DNA from: Williamsia limnetica
GTDB lineage: Bacteria; Actinomycetota; Actinomycetes; Mycobacteriales; Mycobacteriaceae
NCBI RefSeq assembly: GCF_003217475.1
Contig: NZ_QJSP01000003.1
Location: forward strand, 372,001-436,000
Direction of reading: 5' to 3'
DNA: 64,000 nt
A model generated the notes under the pieces. It saw only the letters and a program-made list of their open reading frames with translations. It was not told the DNA's origin and made no database searches. A program made the translations under genes and the position numbers. Of this stretch, positions 16,286-24,557 are shown one piece after another. How positions within the stretch are numbered: the stretch's first letter is position 1; each line of letters opens with the position of its first letter.

Positions 16286-17119
16286 GTGGCACGTGAACTG
16301 GACGGACGGGTGGCCATCGTCACCGGTGGAGCCCGTGGGCAGGGACGCGCGCACGCTCGTGCGCTCGCCGCAGCGGGCGCCCATGTCATCGTCGCCGATA
16401 TCGCCCGCCAGATCGAGACCGTCCCGTACGAGATGCCGACGGAGGACGACCTGGACGCCACGGTCGACATGATCCGCAGCGAGGGCGGGGTCGCCACCGC
16501 CACCGTGGTCGACGTCCGCGACAGCGAGGCCGTCGATGATCTCGTACAACGCGCAGTGGTCGATCTGGGCGGCGTCGAGATACTGATCGCCAACGCGGGC
16601 ATCTGCGGGTTCTCTACGGTCTCCGAGATCAGCGACGAGGTCTGGCGCGACATGATCGACACCAACCTCACCGGCACCTTCAACTGCATCCGCTCCGTGC
16701 TCCCGACGATGGCGTCGGCGGGCTTCGGCCGAATCATCGCCATCTCGTCCGGTGCCGGGCGCAGCGGTATGGCCAATCTCGGCCACTACGGTGCCAGCAA
16801 GTGGGGCATCATCGGCCTCATCAAAACCGTCGCCATCGAAAACGGACCGTTCGGGATCACCGCCAATGTCGTCTGCCCCACCACGGTCAACACCCCGATG
16901 GTGATGAATCCCAGTACCTTCGGTGTTTTCTGCCCCGACATCGAATCCCCCACCATCGATGATGCGACACCGAGGTTCGCCGCGTTGAGTCCGCTTGGCA
17001 TCCCCTGGCTCGAACCCGAAGACGTCACCCGCGCAGTGATGTATCTGGTCAACGATCCCGGATACACCAGCGGCACGGTCCTGGAAGTCAATCTCGCCAC
17101 GTCAGCGAGCCGTCTGTAG
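16286..17119 (+). CDS. Mycofactocin-coupled SDR-family oxidoreductase
   Basis: This 277-residue SDR has the TGGARGQGRAHA cofactor segment (about residues 14-25). A long insertion after the second strand (VADIARQIETVPYEMPTEDD) is the hallmark of the mycofactocin-linked SDR subfamily, which keeps NAD(H) tightly bound and exchanges electrons with mycofactocin. The active site has Ser in AISSGAG and YGASK. The start is GTG 16286 after GAGAGGA. The frame is open to 16205, but that part is non-conserved. It lies 14 bases from an amidohydrolase gene, which suggests a short catabolic operon. The alcohol substrate is unknown. Confidence 0.85.
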   Translation: MARELDGRVAIVTGGARGQGRAHARALAAAGAHVIVADIARQIETVPYEMPTEDDLDATVDMIRSEGGVATATVVDVRDSEAVDDLVQRAVVDLGGVEILIANAGICGFSTVSEISDEVWRDMIDTNLTGTFNCIRSVLPTMASAGFGRIIAISSGAGRSGMANLGHYGASKWGIIGLIKTVAIENGPFGITANVVCPTTVNTPMVMNPSTFGVFCPDIESPTIDDATPRFAALSPLGIPWLEPEDVTRAVMYLVNDPGYTSGTVLEVNLATSASRL

Positions 17120-17133
17120 TCGAGGAGGTAACT

Positions 17134-17985
17134 GTGTCCACACCCGTCGTCGACGCACATGTTCACCTGTGGGAAGTCAGCAGGCGTGACTGGTACCCCG
17201 GTTTGGAGGACTTCGCGACCAGCGTCGGCACAGACCTGTACCGCGACTTCCTCATCGACGATTACCGCTCAGCGGCAGGCGATTTCGACGTGAAGAAGTT
17301 CGTGCACGTATCCGCGGTCACCAAACCCGGTAGCTATCTCGACGAGACCGAGTGGATCGATGCCTACGCCGGCGAACGCGACCTCGACCTGGTGATCATC
17401 GGATCGGTGGATCCCACCCTGGCCGCAGGCAAACTCATGACCGACCTCGAGCGTCAGGCGGCCTCGACGCGCTTCCGCGGCGTCCGGGTGCTGTACGGCC
17501 TACAACCCGGGTCCGAGGCCGCCAAGACCGTGCTGTCGTGGCTGCAGGCCCACAACTTCATCTTCGAGGTGTCCTCACAGTCCGACACGGCGGCCGACTG
17601 GATCGAGATCCTGCGTCGTTATCCCGAGCTCGATGTGGTCGTCGAGCACACCGGCTGGCCGGTCGGCACCGACCCGTTCTCGCGGTCGACATGGGAAGCA
17701 GCGGTGAGTGCGTACGCGACAGAGACGAACGCTCTGTGCAAGATCTCCGGTCTGGGCATGACCACACGCGACTTGTCGGCCGCGGTGCTGCGCCCGTGGA
17801 TCGAGAAGGCGATCGATGTGTTCGGCTGGGACCGCGTCGCTTTCGGAAGCAACATACCCATCGAGCACATGGCGGGTGACTACGCGCAGCTGCAGGAATC
17901 GCTCGAAACGATCATCGGCGGCGCCGCCGAGCACGAGCAGGTGCGGTTCTACTCGGCGAACGCCGAGCGCGTGTACAAGTTCTGA
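17134..17985 (+). CDS. Amidohydrolase-family TIM-barrel hydrolase (COG3618-like)
   Basis: This 283-residue metal-dependent hydrolase resembles the lactonase/2-pyrone-dicarboxylate hydrolase branch. The N-terminal VVDAHVHLW supplies the HxH metal ligands, the VVEHTGWP block contributes a further His, and the terminal FGSNIPIE block carries the position of the usual catalytic Asp (FGSDfP in relatives), here Asn. The GTG start lies behind a strong GAGGAGGT site. The Asp-to-Asn change is worth attention because it may alter activity. Co-transcription with the mycofactocin-linked SDR suggests that the SDR oxidises an alcohol and this enzyme hydrolyses a lactone or ester. Confidence 0.8.
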   Translation: MSTPVVDAHVHLWEVSRRDWYPGLEDFATSVGTDLYRDFLIDDYRSAAGDFDVKKFVHVSAVTKPGSYLDETEWIDAYAGERDLDLVIIGSVDPTLAAGKLMTDLERQAASTRFRGVRVLYGLQPGSEAAKTVLSWLQAHNFIFEVSSQSDTAADWIEILRRYPELDVVVEHTGWPVGTDPFSRSTWEAAVSAYATETNALCKISGLGMTTRDLSAAVLRPWIEKAIDVFGWDRVAFGSNIPIEHMAGDYAQLQESLETIIGGAAEHEQVRFYSANAERVYKF

Positions 17986-18088
17986 TCGCGCATCCCGCCG
18001 AGATGTATTCGGCTCTTGTCAGACCGCTGTCCTAACGTCTGCCCCAGAGCGACACCACGTCGCCGGCTCAGGCATCCGGGGGGACACA

Positions 18089-18257
18089 GTGAGCCGCAAC
18101 AGCCGACGCCGCCGAGCGTCACAACAACGCAACCGACTACCCTGCTACAACCCCGGTCACGCAGTCGGTCACCAACACCCGCGGATGGGTGGCCGGACGG
18201 GTGGCCGCCGACGCTGCCGACCTCACCGGCGGCCGCGAGAAGATCGATCGCTGGTAG
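18089..18257 (+). pseudogene. Internally deleted remnant of a DUF2786 gene
   Basis: GTG 18089 begins MSRNSRRRRASQQRNR, which resembles the start of the intact DUF2786 protein at 22039 (MSRHSQQRRTAKKKKQQR). After about 16 codons the frame shifts by one. The sequence up to TAG 18255 then encodes TQSVTNTRGWVAGR and DLTGGREKIDRW, matching the end of the intact protein (TSQSVSNAHGWAAGR, DLTGGREEIDR). About 1.2 kb of the middle is gone. A ribosome-binding site (GGGGGGACA) survives. The rest of the 421-base gap (17986-18406) holds no other gene that I can support. Confidence 0.8.
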
Positions 18258-18406
18258 CCCGATGACCGAGTACAGCTTCCAGATCGGGGACAGAGACGCA
18301 GCGGCCGGGCTACCGAGGCATCGAGCGCCCGACATCCTCATTCGCCCAGCGGCGGTCATGAGACGATGGCAAGCACTTGCATCGACCTTTCGGACGGAGT
18401 TACGAC

Positions 18407-19948
18407 CTGACGACCGACACCGCGTCGCCGGCCGCGCGGGGCTCTCTGCTCCGACGCGCGCCAGTGATCGACGCGATCCTCATCGCCGTGTTGGCACTCG
18501 TCGTCAGCATCATCGGATCGGCGAATCCGTCGTTCTGGTACGACGAGGCCGCGACCATTTCGGCATCGACAAGGCCGTTGCCCGAACTGTTCGAGCTCGT
18601 GTCCTCGACAGACTCGGCGCACACTTTTTACTACCTGCTGATGCACGGGTGGTTCGAGATCTTCCCGCACACGGAGCTGTGGTCACGGATACCCAGCAGC
18701 CTCGCGGTTGGCGTTGCGGCCGCAGGTGTGGTGACGCTGGGGCGGCTCTTGTCGACGCGGTCGGTTGCGCTCAGCGCAGGGGTGATCTTCGCGGTTCTAC
18801 CGCGCATCACGTCAGCCGGTATCGAAGCGCGACCCTACGCGCTGGCGACCCTGGCATCGGTTTGGTTGACCGTCATCCTGATCGTCGCCGCCCGTCGAAC
18901 GTCTCGCTTGATGTGGCTGCTGTACGCGGTCGGGGTGGTGTTTGCTGTCTTGGTCAACATTCACCTGCTGATGCTGATCGGTGTGCATCTGTGCGCGTTG
19001 GTGATGCTCCGCCTCCCTTGGGTCGTCCTGCGGTCGTGGGCCCTGTCTGCCGCCGGCGCACTCGTCGTGCTCATTCCCTATCTCGTCTTCATGAGGGCGC
19101 AGTCGGGGCAACTCAGCTGGATCGACCCACTCGACCACAAGACTTTCGGCAACGTGCTGCTCACGCAATACTTCGACTTCTCGATGCTGTTCGGAGTCCT
19201 CGCGTACGTCGTCGTCGCGATCGCAGCATGGCTCTATGTGCGGCGACGGAAGGTGGTGGCGTTCGAAGGCCAGGCCGAGACCGCTGCGATCTCAGTGGTG
19301 TGGATGGTCGTGCCCACCGTCGGCCTGCTCGTGTATTCGATCGTCTCCCAGCCGATCTACGTCGACCGGTATCTCTCGTTCACCGCACCTGGCGCGGCTC
19401 TCTTGCTGGGGGTCAGCGTGGTGACAGTCGCCCGCAAGCCGCGACTGATCGCCGCACTACTGCTGGCGTTCGCGATCGCGGCCGTTCCGAACTGGATCAC
19501 CCAACGCGGGGACTACGCGAAGTTCAAGATGGATTACAGCCAGGTCGCCGACACCATTGCTGCGCAGTCCTCGCCCGGCGACTGTCTGCTGCTCGACGAC
19601 AACGTCACGTGGGAACCAGGACCGATCCGGCCGCTCCTGTCGGCCCGTCCGGATGCGTACGCCGACTTGGTCGACGTCGGCCTCGGCAGGACGGGTCGCG
19701 AAGAGGGGCGGCTGTGGGACGACAACATCGCGCCCCACCTGATCCGCGACAAGATCAACGCGTGCTCTGTCATCTGGACGATCGCCGAACGCGACCCCGC
19801 TCTCGGCTCACGCGACGTCGGGCCGAACCTCGCCCCGGGCGGTCCTTTTGGGACGACGTACGCCTACCGGGTTCCGGCCAGGTTGGGCTTCCACATCGTG
19901 GAGCGTTGGCAGTTCAACATCAGTCAGGTCACCAAGTCAGTGCGGTGA
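18407..19948 (+). CDS. GT-C family membrane glycosyltransferase, paralogue 1 (probable CTG start)
   Basis: This polytopic membrane protein of about 513 residues belongs to the GT-C fold (GT39/ArnT-like). It would transfer a sugar from a polyprenyl-phosphate donor outside the membrane. FWYDEAAT after the first helix carries the catalytic Asp-Glu pair. About ten helices and an extracytoplasmic domain follow (from about residue 375). It is closely similar along its length to the protein at 37900-39435. The frame also offers TTG 18377. CTG 18407 has GGAG exactly 7 bases upstream, and the paralogue has the same LTT(D/T)TA start with no alternative. The 3' end overlaps the convergent permease by 12 bases. 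Substrate unknown, possibly mannose or arabinose for the cell envelope. Confidence 0.8.
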   Translation: MTTDTASPAARGSLLRRAPVIDAILIAVLALVVSIIGSANPSFWYDEAATISASTRPLPELFELVSSTDSAHTFYYLLMHGWFEIFPHTELWSRIPSSLAVGVAAAGVVTLGRLLSTRSVALSAGVIFAVLPRITSAGIEARPYALATLASVWLTVILIVAARRTSRLMWLLYAVGVVFAVLVNIHLLMLIGVHLCALVMLRLPWVVLRSWALSAAGALVVLIPYLVFMRAQSGQLSWIDPLDHKTFGNVLLTQYFDFSMLFGVLAYVVVAIAAWLYVRRRKVVAFEGQAETAAISVVWMVVPTVGLLVYSIVSQPIYVDRYLSFTAPGAALLLGVSVVTVARKPRLIAALLLAFAIAAVPNWITQRGDYAKFKMDYSQVADTIAAQSSPGDCLLLDDNVTWEPGPIRPLLSARPDAYADLVDVGLGRTGREEGRLWDDNIAPHLIRDKINACSVIWTIAERDPALGSRDVGPNLAPGGPFGTTYAYRVPARLGFHIVERWQFNISQVTKSVR

Positions 19949-21241
19949 GTCCGCATCGGCTTTGTCCACCACCACAGTCCCGCGCCAGCCCCCGACAACG
20001 CGCATGACGTGATAGATCAGCAAAGCGGCGATGGCGCCCAGAGCGATCCCGCCAAAGCTCAGATCGCCGAGCGTCCAGGAGAAGTCGGCGATACCGATCA
20101 CCAGCGCGATCGCGGCGGTGAACTGGTTGACCGGCTTGGAGAAATCGACCTTGTTGGTCACCCAGATGTGCACACCCAGGATGCCGACCAGACCGTACAG
20201 CGCAGTCGTCACTCCGCCGAGCACACCCGGCGGCACCGATGCGATCACCGCACCGACCTTGGGCGAAAGACCCAGGAGGACGGCCGCGACGCCCGCCACC
20301 CAGTAGGCAGCCGTCGAGTAGACCTTGGTGGCGGCCATGACGCCGATGTTCTCGGCGTAGGTGGTGGTGGCAGAACCGCCCCCGCTGCCGGCGAGCACGG
20401 TGGCCAGACCGTCGGCCGCGAGTGCGCGACCGATCTTTTTGTCGTAGTTCAGTCCGGTCATGGTGTTGATGGACTTCACGTGCCCGATGTTCTCGACCAC
20501 CAGCACCAGGACCACCGGCAGGAACATCGGCAGCACCGACAGATGAAAGGTCGGCGATTGGAATTCCGGGAAGCCGATCCAGTCGGCAGCCCCGATGGGG
20601 TCGGTGTCGACCTTGTCGCGCACCAGCGCAAAGAAGTAACCCAGCACCACGCTGACGAAGATGGCCAGCCGGCCGATCAGTCCTTTGAACAGGATCAGCG
20701 ATGCGATCAGCAGGACCAGCACCAGTGTCGCGGTGAGCGCGTCCTGCTCGTAGTTGGTCTTCGCGGTCGGCGCCAGGTTCAATCCAATCAGCGCCACGAT
20801 CGTGCCGGTGACGATCGGAGGCATGAGCGCGTGAATCCAGCCGGTTCCGGCGAAGTGGACCACGACGCCGATGATCACCAGCAGCGCACCGACCAGGACG
20901 ATGCCGCCGAGCGCCGAACCCTGGCCGTGGGATGCGGTCGCGGCCAGCACCGGCGCGATGATCGCGAAGCTGGAGCCGAGGTAGCTGGGCAGCTGATTGC
21001 GGGTGATGATCAGGAACAGGATGGTGCCGATACCGGAGAACAACAGCGTCGTTGCGGGCGGGAATCCGGCGAGTACGGGCACGAGGAAGGTGGCGCCGAA
21101 CATGGCCACCACGTGCTGCAACCCGATGCCCACGGTTTTCGGCCAGCTCAGTCGCTCGTGCGGGGCCACCACGGCCGTGTCGCCGGCCAACTGCCAGCCG
21201 AAGAACGGCCTCTTATCCGAATCCTGCTCAGTCATGGCCAT
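19937..21241 (-). CDS. NCS2-family uracil/xanthine permease
   Basis: This 434-residue nucleobase:cation symporter-2 protein has about 14 membrane segments in the UraA fold. Signature segments are GLQHVVAMFGATFLVPVL (near residue 40), the VVENIGH segment with its substrate-site Glu, and GSGGGSATTTYAENIGV. The last is the family motif that separates uracil from xanthine permeases, and the pattern here favours uracil (UraA/PyrP-like). The N-terminal block (LSWPKTVGIG) is normal. It is transcribed alone, and an inverted repeat lies upstream. Confidence 0.88.
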   Translation of the reverse strand: MAMTEQDSDKRPFFGWQLAGDTAVVAPHERLSWPKTVGIGLQHVVAMFGATFLVPVLAGFPPATTLLFSGIGTILFLIITRNQLPSYLGSSFAIIAPVLAATASHGQGSALGGIVLVGALLVIIGVVVHFAGTGWIHALMPPIVTGTIVALIGLNLAPTAKTNYEQDALTATLVLVLLIASLILFKGLIGRLAIFVSVVLGYFFALVRDKVDTDPIGAADWIGFPEFQSPTFHLSVLPMFLPVVLVLVVENIGHVKSINTMTGLNYDKKIGRALAADGLATVLAGSGGGSATTTYAENIGVMAATKVYSTAAYWVAGVAAVLLGLSPKVGAVIASVPPGVLGGVTTALYGLVGILGVHIWVTNKVDFSKPVNQFTAAIALVIGIADFSWTLGDLSFGGIALGAIAALLIYHVMRVVGGWRGTVVVDKADADSPH

Positions 21242-21277
21242 CAGTCTGAGGCATCGCGGTTCGAACGTCTTGAAACC

Positions 21278-21293
21278 GATCCGAAGTCGGATC
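21278..21293. promoter_or_regulatory. Inverted repeat between the uracil permease and vapBC
   Basis: GATCCGA, 2 bases, TCGGATC is a perfect 7+2+7 inverted repeat 37 bases upstream of the permease start. It is a candidate repressor operator for the permease. It is too short for a terminator in this position. Confidence 0.4.
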
Positions 21294-21331
21294 CGTCTAA
21301 ATCTATGAACGGTGGGCTCCAGCAGACTCAG

Positions 21332-21343
21332 TATATATACTCA
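21332..21343. promoter_or_regulatory. AT-rich palindrome in the vapBC promoter region
   Basis: AGTATATATACT is a perfect 12-base palindrome 33 bases before the antitoxin start, in otherwise GC-rich DNA. A GCATATAC half-site follows at about 21357. VapBC complexes bind such palindromes overlapping their own promoter, so autoregulation is the natural reading. Confidence 0.5.
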
Positions 21344-21375
21344 GCTTGTCTGCAGCATATACACCTGGAGGATCT

Positions 21376-21582
21376 GTGACCAAGCGCCTGATCGACCTCG
21401 ACGACGACCTGCTGGCGTCCGCCCAACTCGAGTTGGGGACGTCGGGCGTCTCCGACACGGTCCGTGCGGCATTGCGTCATGCGGCCGCGATGTCGGCTCG
21501 TGCCAGGGAGATCGAGTGGCTGTCACAGGGCGGGCTGGAATCGATGGCCGACAGAAATCTTCGGGACCAGGTATGGCGGTAG
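21376..21582 (+). CDS. vapB: VapB-family antitoxin
   Basis: The 68-residue protein starts at GTG 21376 behind TGGAGGATC. RLIDLDDDLLASAQLELGT followed by SDTVRAALRHAA is the ribbon-helix-helix VapB pattern found with actinobacterial PIN toxins. The C-terminal third would wrap the toxin. It overlaps the toxin gene by 10 bases, as is usual for these pairs. The complex should bind the palindrome upstream and repress the operon. Confidence 0.85.
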   Translation: MTKRLIDLDDDLLASAQLELGTSGVSDTVRAALRHAAAMSARAREIEWLSQGGLESMADRNLRDQVWR

Positions 21583-21989
21583 TCGCCCGGTACATCATCG
21601 ACACCAGCGCGGCAGCGCGGATGCGGAGTCCACAAGTCGCGTCGCAAGTGATCCCGTTGATCGAGAGCGGCCAAGTGGCAACGTGGGCGGGCCTTGACGC
21701 CGAAGCGTTGTATTCAGCCAGGACACCCGATGAATACGAACGGGTTCGGGACAACCGTCGCCTGTCCTACGAGTACCTCGCCGCGGACGACGAGCAGTGG
21801 CAATCGGCCTTCGACGTCCAGAGGATTCTCGCCGAGCAGGGACGACACCGCGCGGTGGGCATGATCGATCTGCTGACCGCGGTCCTGGCTCGGCGACACG
21901 ACCTGACCGTCGTTCATCACGACCACGACTTCGAAATACTGTCGACGGTGCTGGATTTCAGGCATCGCTGGGTGCCGGTGTCACCGTGA
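21573..21989 (+). CDS. vapC: VapC-family PIN-domain ribonuclease toxin
   Basis: This 138-residue PIN-domain protein has the expected acidic residues: Asp10 (IIDTSA), Glu44, Asp99 (GMIDLLTAV) and Asp in HHDHDFE near 117-119. It is a Mg-dependent site-specific RNase when freed from VapB. ATG 21573 lies inside the antitoxin gene. Both genes look intact. A hairpin (CGGGGA/TCCCCG, 21998-22011) follows the stop. Confidence 0.85.
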   Translation: MAVVARYIIDTSAAARMRSPQVASQVIPLIESGQVATWAGLDAEALYSARTPDEYERVRDNRRLSYEYLAADDEQWQSAFDVQRILAEQGRHRAVGMIDLLTAVLARRHDLTVVHHDHDFEILSTVLDFRHRWVPVSP

Positions 21990-22038
21990 CCAATCCACGG
22001 GGATTTCCCCGAAGAATGCAAAGTGCAGCGAGGGAACA

Positions 22039-23394
22039 ATGAGCCGTCACAGCCAGCAACGCCGCACCGCCAAGAAAAAGAAGCAGCAGCGGGCTTCCGG
22101 TAAGCCCCAACGCGCCGAGGGTCAGGACACACACCAGACCCGCCGAAGTGCGCAGCACGAGAACCTCAACATCTCCGAGCTGATCAGGAAGGGCACGGTG
22201 TACGCGGTCGGTCCGAGCAAGGATCCGGCCGCGTTGCAAGACGTCATCGGCGAGGTGCTGGCCCTCGAACAGGACGGTCACGCAGTCCTCGTTCGTCGCG
22301 ATGCGGCTCGCGTCCTCGACTGGGCGGTCGACGAAGTGTTCCTGAACGGATGGCAACCTAGCGAGTTCCTCCATGCCCTCGCGCGCGATCTGGACAAGCT
22401 CGAGATGTACCTGGCATTTGAAACGCTGCGGTCCCACTCGAGCCGAACATCGGCACGGGCGAAGGCTCCCGGCGACTGGATCCGTCAGCTCGACGAACTC
22501 GGCGTCGATGATGGCGACCCATCGATCTCGCCGGTGGTGGACACCTTGCGGACGCGACCGACCACCGACCCGACCGCCTTCTGGACCTTCCTTCTCACCG
22601 TGATCGGGAGCATCAGGTACCTCCAGTCGATGACCCCTCTGATGGCCGTCCCCTCCGAGTGGGACGGCTCGGTCGTTCGCACAACGGGGCCCAAGAAGGA
22701 CTCCAAAGTCCTGAACACTGTCCGGAATTTATTGGCCAAAGCCGAGGCCACCACGTATGCCGCCGAAGCTGAAGCCCTGTCAGCCAAGGCTCAAGACCTG
22801 ATGACGCGGTACGCAATCGACAGCGCTGTGCTCGAGGCCAAACGGCACATCTCGTTGTCCGACGAGGTCGAGACCCGCCGGTTCCTGATCGACAATCCTT
22901 ACCCCGAGGCCAAGGTGTCACTCGTGCAGGCGGTGTCGGATGCCAACGCGGCCAAGGTGATTTGGTTCAAGCATTACGGCCTGGTCAGTGTGGTCGGGAT
23001 GCCCGTGGACCTGGATCTGGTCGAACTGCTCTTCACGTCGCTGCTGGTGCAAAGCGCGCATGCGCTGGCCGAAGCGGGCCGCGATCGCGCCAGTCGCTCG
23101 CCGAGCTTTCGGCGATCGTTCCTGCTGGCGTACGCATCCCGGATCGGCGAGCGACTCAGCGAGGCCCGTGAACGCGCGACAGCAAGTGCGTCGATCAGCT
23201 ACGGCTCCGCGCTGATCCCGATCATCACCGAACGAGACGAGGCCGTAAGCGCGGCTTTCGCGGAACAGTTCCCGAGCATGTCCTCGACATCGCAGTCGGT
23301 ATCCAACGCGCATGGCTGGGCGGCGGGCCGGGAGGCCGCGGACACCGCCGACCTCACCGGCGGCCGCGAAGAGATCGACCGCTCACGTCGCTGA
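22039..23394 (+). CDS. DUF2786 domain protein
   Basis: This 451-residue soluble protein has a Lys/Arg/Gln-rich N-terminus that could bind nucleic acid (MSRHSQQRRTAKKKKQQR). A DUF2786 segment lies near residues 228-262 (VRNLLAKAEATTYAAEAEAL followed by KAQDLMTRYAID). DUF2786 occurs alone in actinobacteria and beside metallopeptidase-like domains elsewhere, and its role is unknown. The last 30 residues (GWAAGREAADTADLTGGRE) are strongly conserved with the remnant at 18089-18257, so the C-terminus appears important. It follows vapBC by 49 bases but has its own AGCGAGGGA site. Confidence 0.75.
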   Translation: MSRHSQQRRTAKKKKQQRASGKPQRAEGQDTHQTRRSAQHENLNISELIRKGTVYAVGPSKDPAALQDVIGEVLALEQDGHAVLVRRDAARVLDWAVDEVFLNGWQPSEFLHALARDLDKLEMYLAFETLRSHSSRTSARAKAPGDWIRQLDELGVDDGDPSISPVVDTLRTRPTTDPTAFWTFLLTVIGSIRYLQSMTPLMAVPSEWDGSVVRTTGPKKDSKVLNTVRNLLAKAEATTYAAEAEALSAKAQDLMTRYAIDSAVLEAKRHISLSDEVETRRFLIDNPYPEAKVSLVQAVSDANAAKVIWFKHYGLVSVVGMPVDLDLVELLFTSLLVQSAHALAEAGRDRASRSPSFRRSFLLAYASRIGERLSEARERATASASISYGSALIPIITERDEAVSAAFAEQFPSMSSTSQSVSNAHGWAAGREAADTADLTGGREEIDRSRR

Positions 23395-23421
23395 ACGACC
23401 GAATCTGCAGGCGTAGGGACC

Positions 23422-23439
23422 GTTGTGGAACCCGACAAC
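23422..23439. promoter_or_regulatory. GTTGT-N8-ACAAC inverted repeat upstream of the first LLM operon
   Basis: GTTGTGGAACCCGACAAC lies 87 bases before the first LLM gene. A near-identical 18-mer of equal length lies at 28985-29002, upstream of the second LLM transcription unit. Shared, dyad-symmetric and correctly placed, it looks like an operator for one regulator of both units. Confidence 0.5.
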
Positions 23440-23525
23440 ACCGCCGCCGACAACCCCTTTGTGATCGGAACCACAGCAGGTCTCCTGGAAGCAGACACAT
23501 TCACCGCTGCTGAGGAGACGACGAC

Positions 23526-24557
23526 GTGAGCGACTGCAGTTTCGGACTCTGGTACGACTTCCGCAATCCCGCCGGGGCGAATCGAGGATTCGCCAGTTTC
23601 TACCAGCAGACCATGGACCAGATCAGCTGGGCTGAATCCATGGGCATCGATTCGGTCTGGCTGACCGAACACCACTTCATGGACGACGGATACACACCGT
23701 CGCCGTTCGTCCTCGCCGGCGCGATCGGCGAACGCACCACCACCATGCGGATCGGCACCAACCTCGTCGTCTCCCCACTGCACAACCCGATACGGCTGGC
23801 CGAGGACGCAGCCACGCTCTCACTGCTGACGGGCGGCCGGTTCTCGCTCGGCATCGGCCAGGGCTACTGGGCCCCGGAGTTCGAGGCTTTCGACCGCAAC
23901 CTCATCAATCGCCCGAGCCTGTTGGAAGAAGGCGCCGAGATCATCCGGCGGTCGTGGTCGGGGTCGTCCGAGGAGTTCACCGGCAAACGCTTCAGCAAGC
24001 CGGGCCTACCGGTGACGCCCGTCCCCGAGTCGAACCCCGAACTCCTCGTCGGAGCCATGGCGGATGTCGCCATCGAACGCGCCGCCCGCATCGCCGACGG
24101 CTTCCTCAGTACCCAGAACCATCACCACCCGATCTACCTCGACGCCCTCGACAAGGTCGGGAAATCGCGCGCGGACGGCAAGGTCTACGCCGGGCAGTGG
24201 GCCATCATCGCCGACGATCCCGAACGCGAGTGGGCGCGCATCGGCGAGTACGCGATGTACCAGATCAACATGTACATCGGCATGGGCGCGTTCGGTCCTG
24301 TCGGAACAATTCCCCAATTCACCGACCCCGCCCAGCTCCTGCAGGCCGGATCGTTCACCTTGTACGACCCCGACACCGCGATCGAGGCCTTCACGACGAT
24401 GCTGCGCGCGACACCGCAAATCAAGGACGTGCACTTCTGGGCACAACTTCCGGGCGAATCGGTGGACAGCGGAAGTGCCCGCATCGAGCTGCTGGCATCG
24501 CGAGTCGTACCGGCCGTGCGTGCGCGCCTGGCCGAGAACGCGGAGGTGCCTGCGTGA
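23526..24557 (+). CDS. LLM-class flavin-dependent monooxygenase A
   Basis: This 343-residue luciferase-like TIM-barrel oxidoreductase has the WLTEHHF motif (residues 46-52), the GTNLVVSPLHNPIRLAEDAA block and GGRFSLGIGQGY for flavin binding. Such enzymes use FMNH2 from a reductase (or, in some branches, F420H2) and insert oxygen into ketones, thioethers or amines. A flavin reductase and RibBA in the same cluster favour FMNH2. The GTG start is at 23526. Its stop overlaps the acyl-CoA synthetase start as GTGA. It heads the first transcription unit of the cluster. Confidence 0.85.
   Translation: MSDCSFGLWYDFRNPAGANRGFASFYQQTMDQISWAESMGIDSVWLTEHHFMDDGYTPSPFVLAGAIGERTTTMRIGTNLVVSPLHNPIRLAEDAATLSLLTGGRFSLGIGQGYWAPEFEAFDRNLINRPSLLEEGAEIIRRSWSGSSEEFTGKRFSKPGLPVTPVPESNPELLVGAMADVAIERAARIADGFLSTQNHHHPIYLDALDKVGKSRADGKVYAGQWAIIADDPEREWARIGEYAMYQINMYIGMGAFGPVGTIPQFTDPAQLLQAGSFTLYDPDTAIEAFTTMLRATPQIKDVHFWAQLPGESVDSGSARIELLASRVVPAVRARLAENAEVPA

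Noticed and set aside
18016-20007. 663-residue open frame on plus crossing the DUF2786 remnant and GT-C paralogue 1
   Set aside because: It is in a different frame from the GT-C protein and encodes Arg/Pro-rich low-complexity sequence. The short piece after 18262 (MTEYSFQIGD) has no similarity I recognise.
20009-21379. 456-residue open frame on plus
   Set aside because: It is the antisense shadow of the NCS2 permease, composed of His/Asp/Gln-rich residues without motifs.
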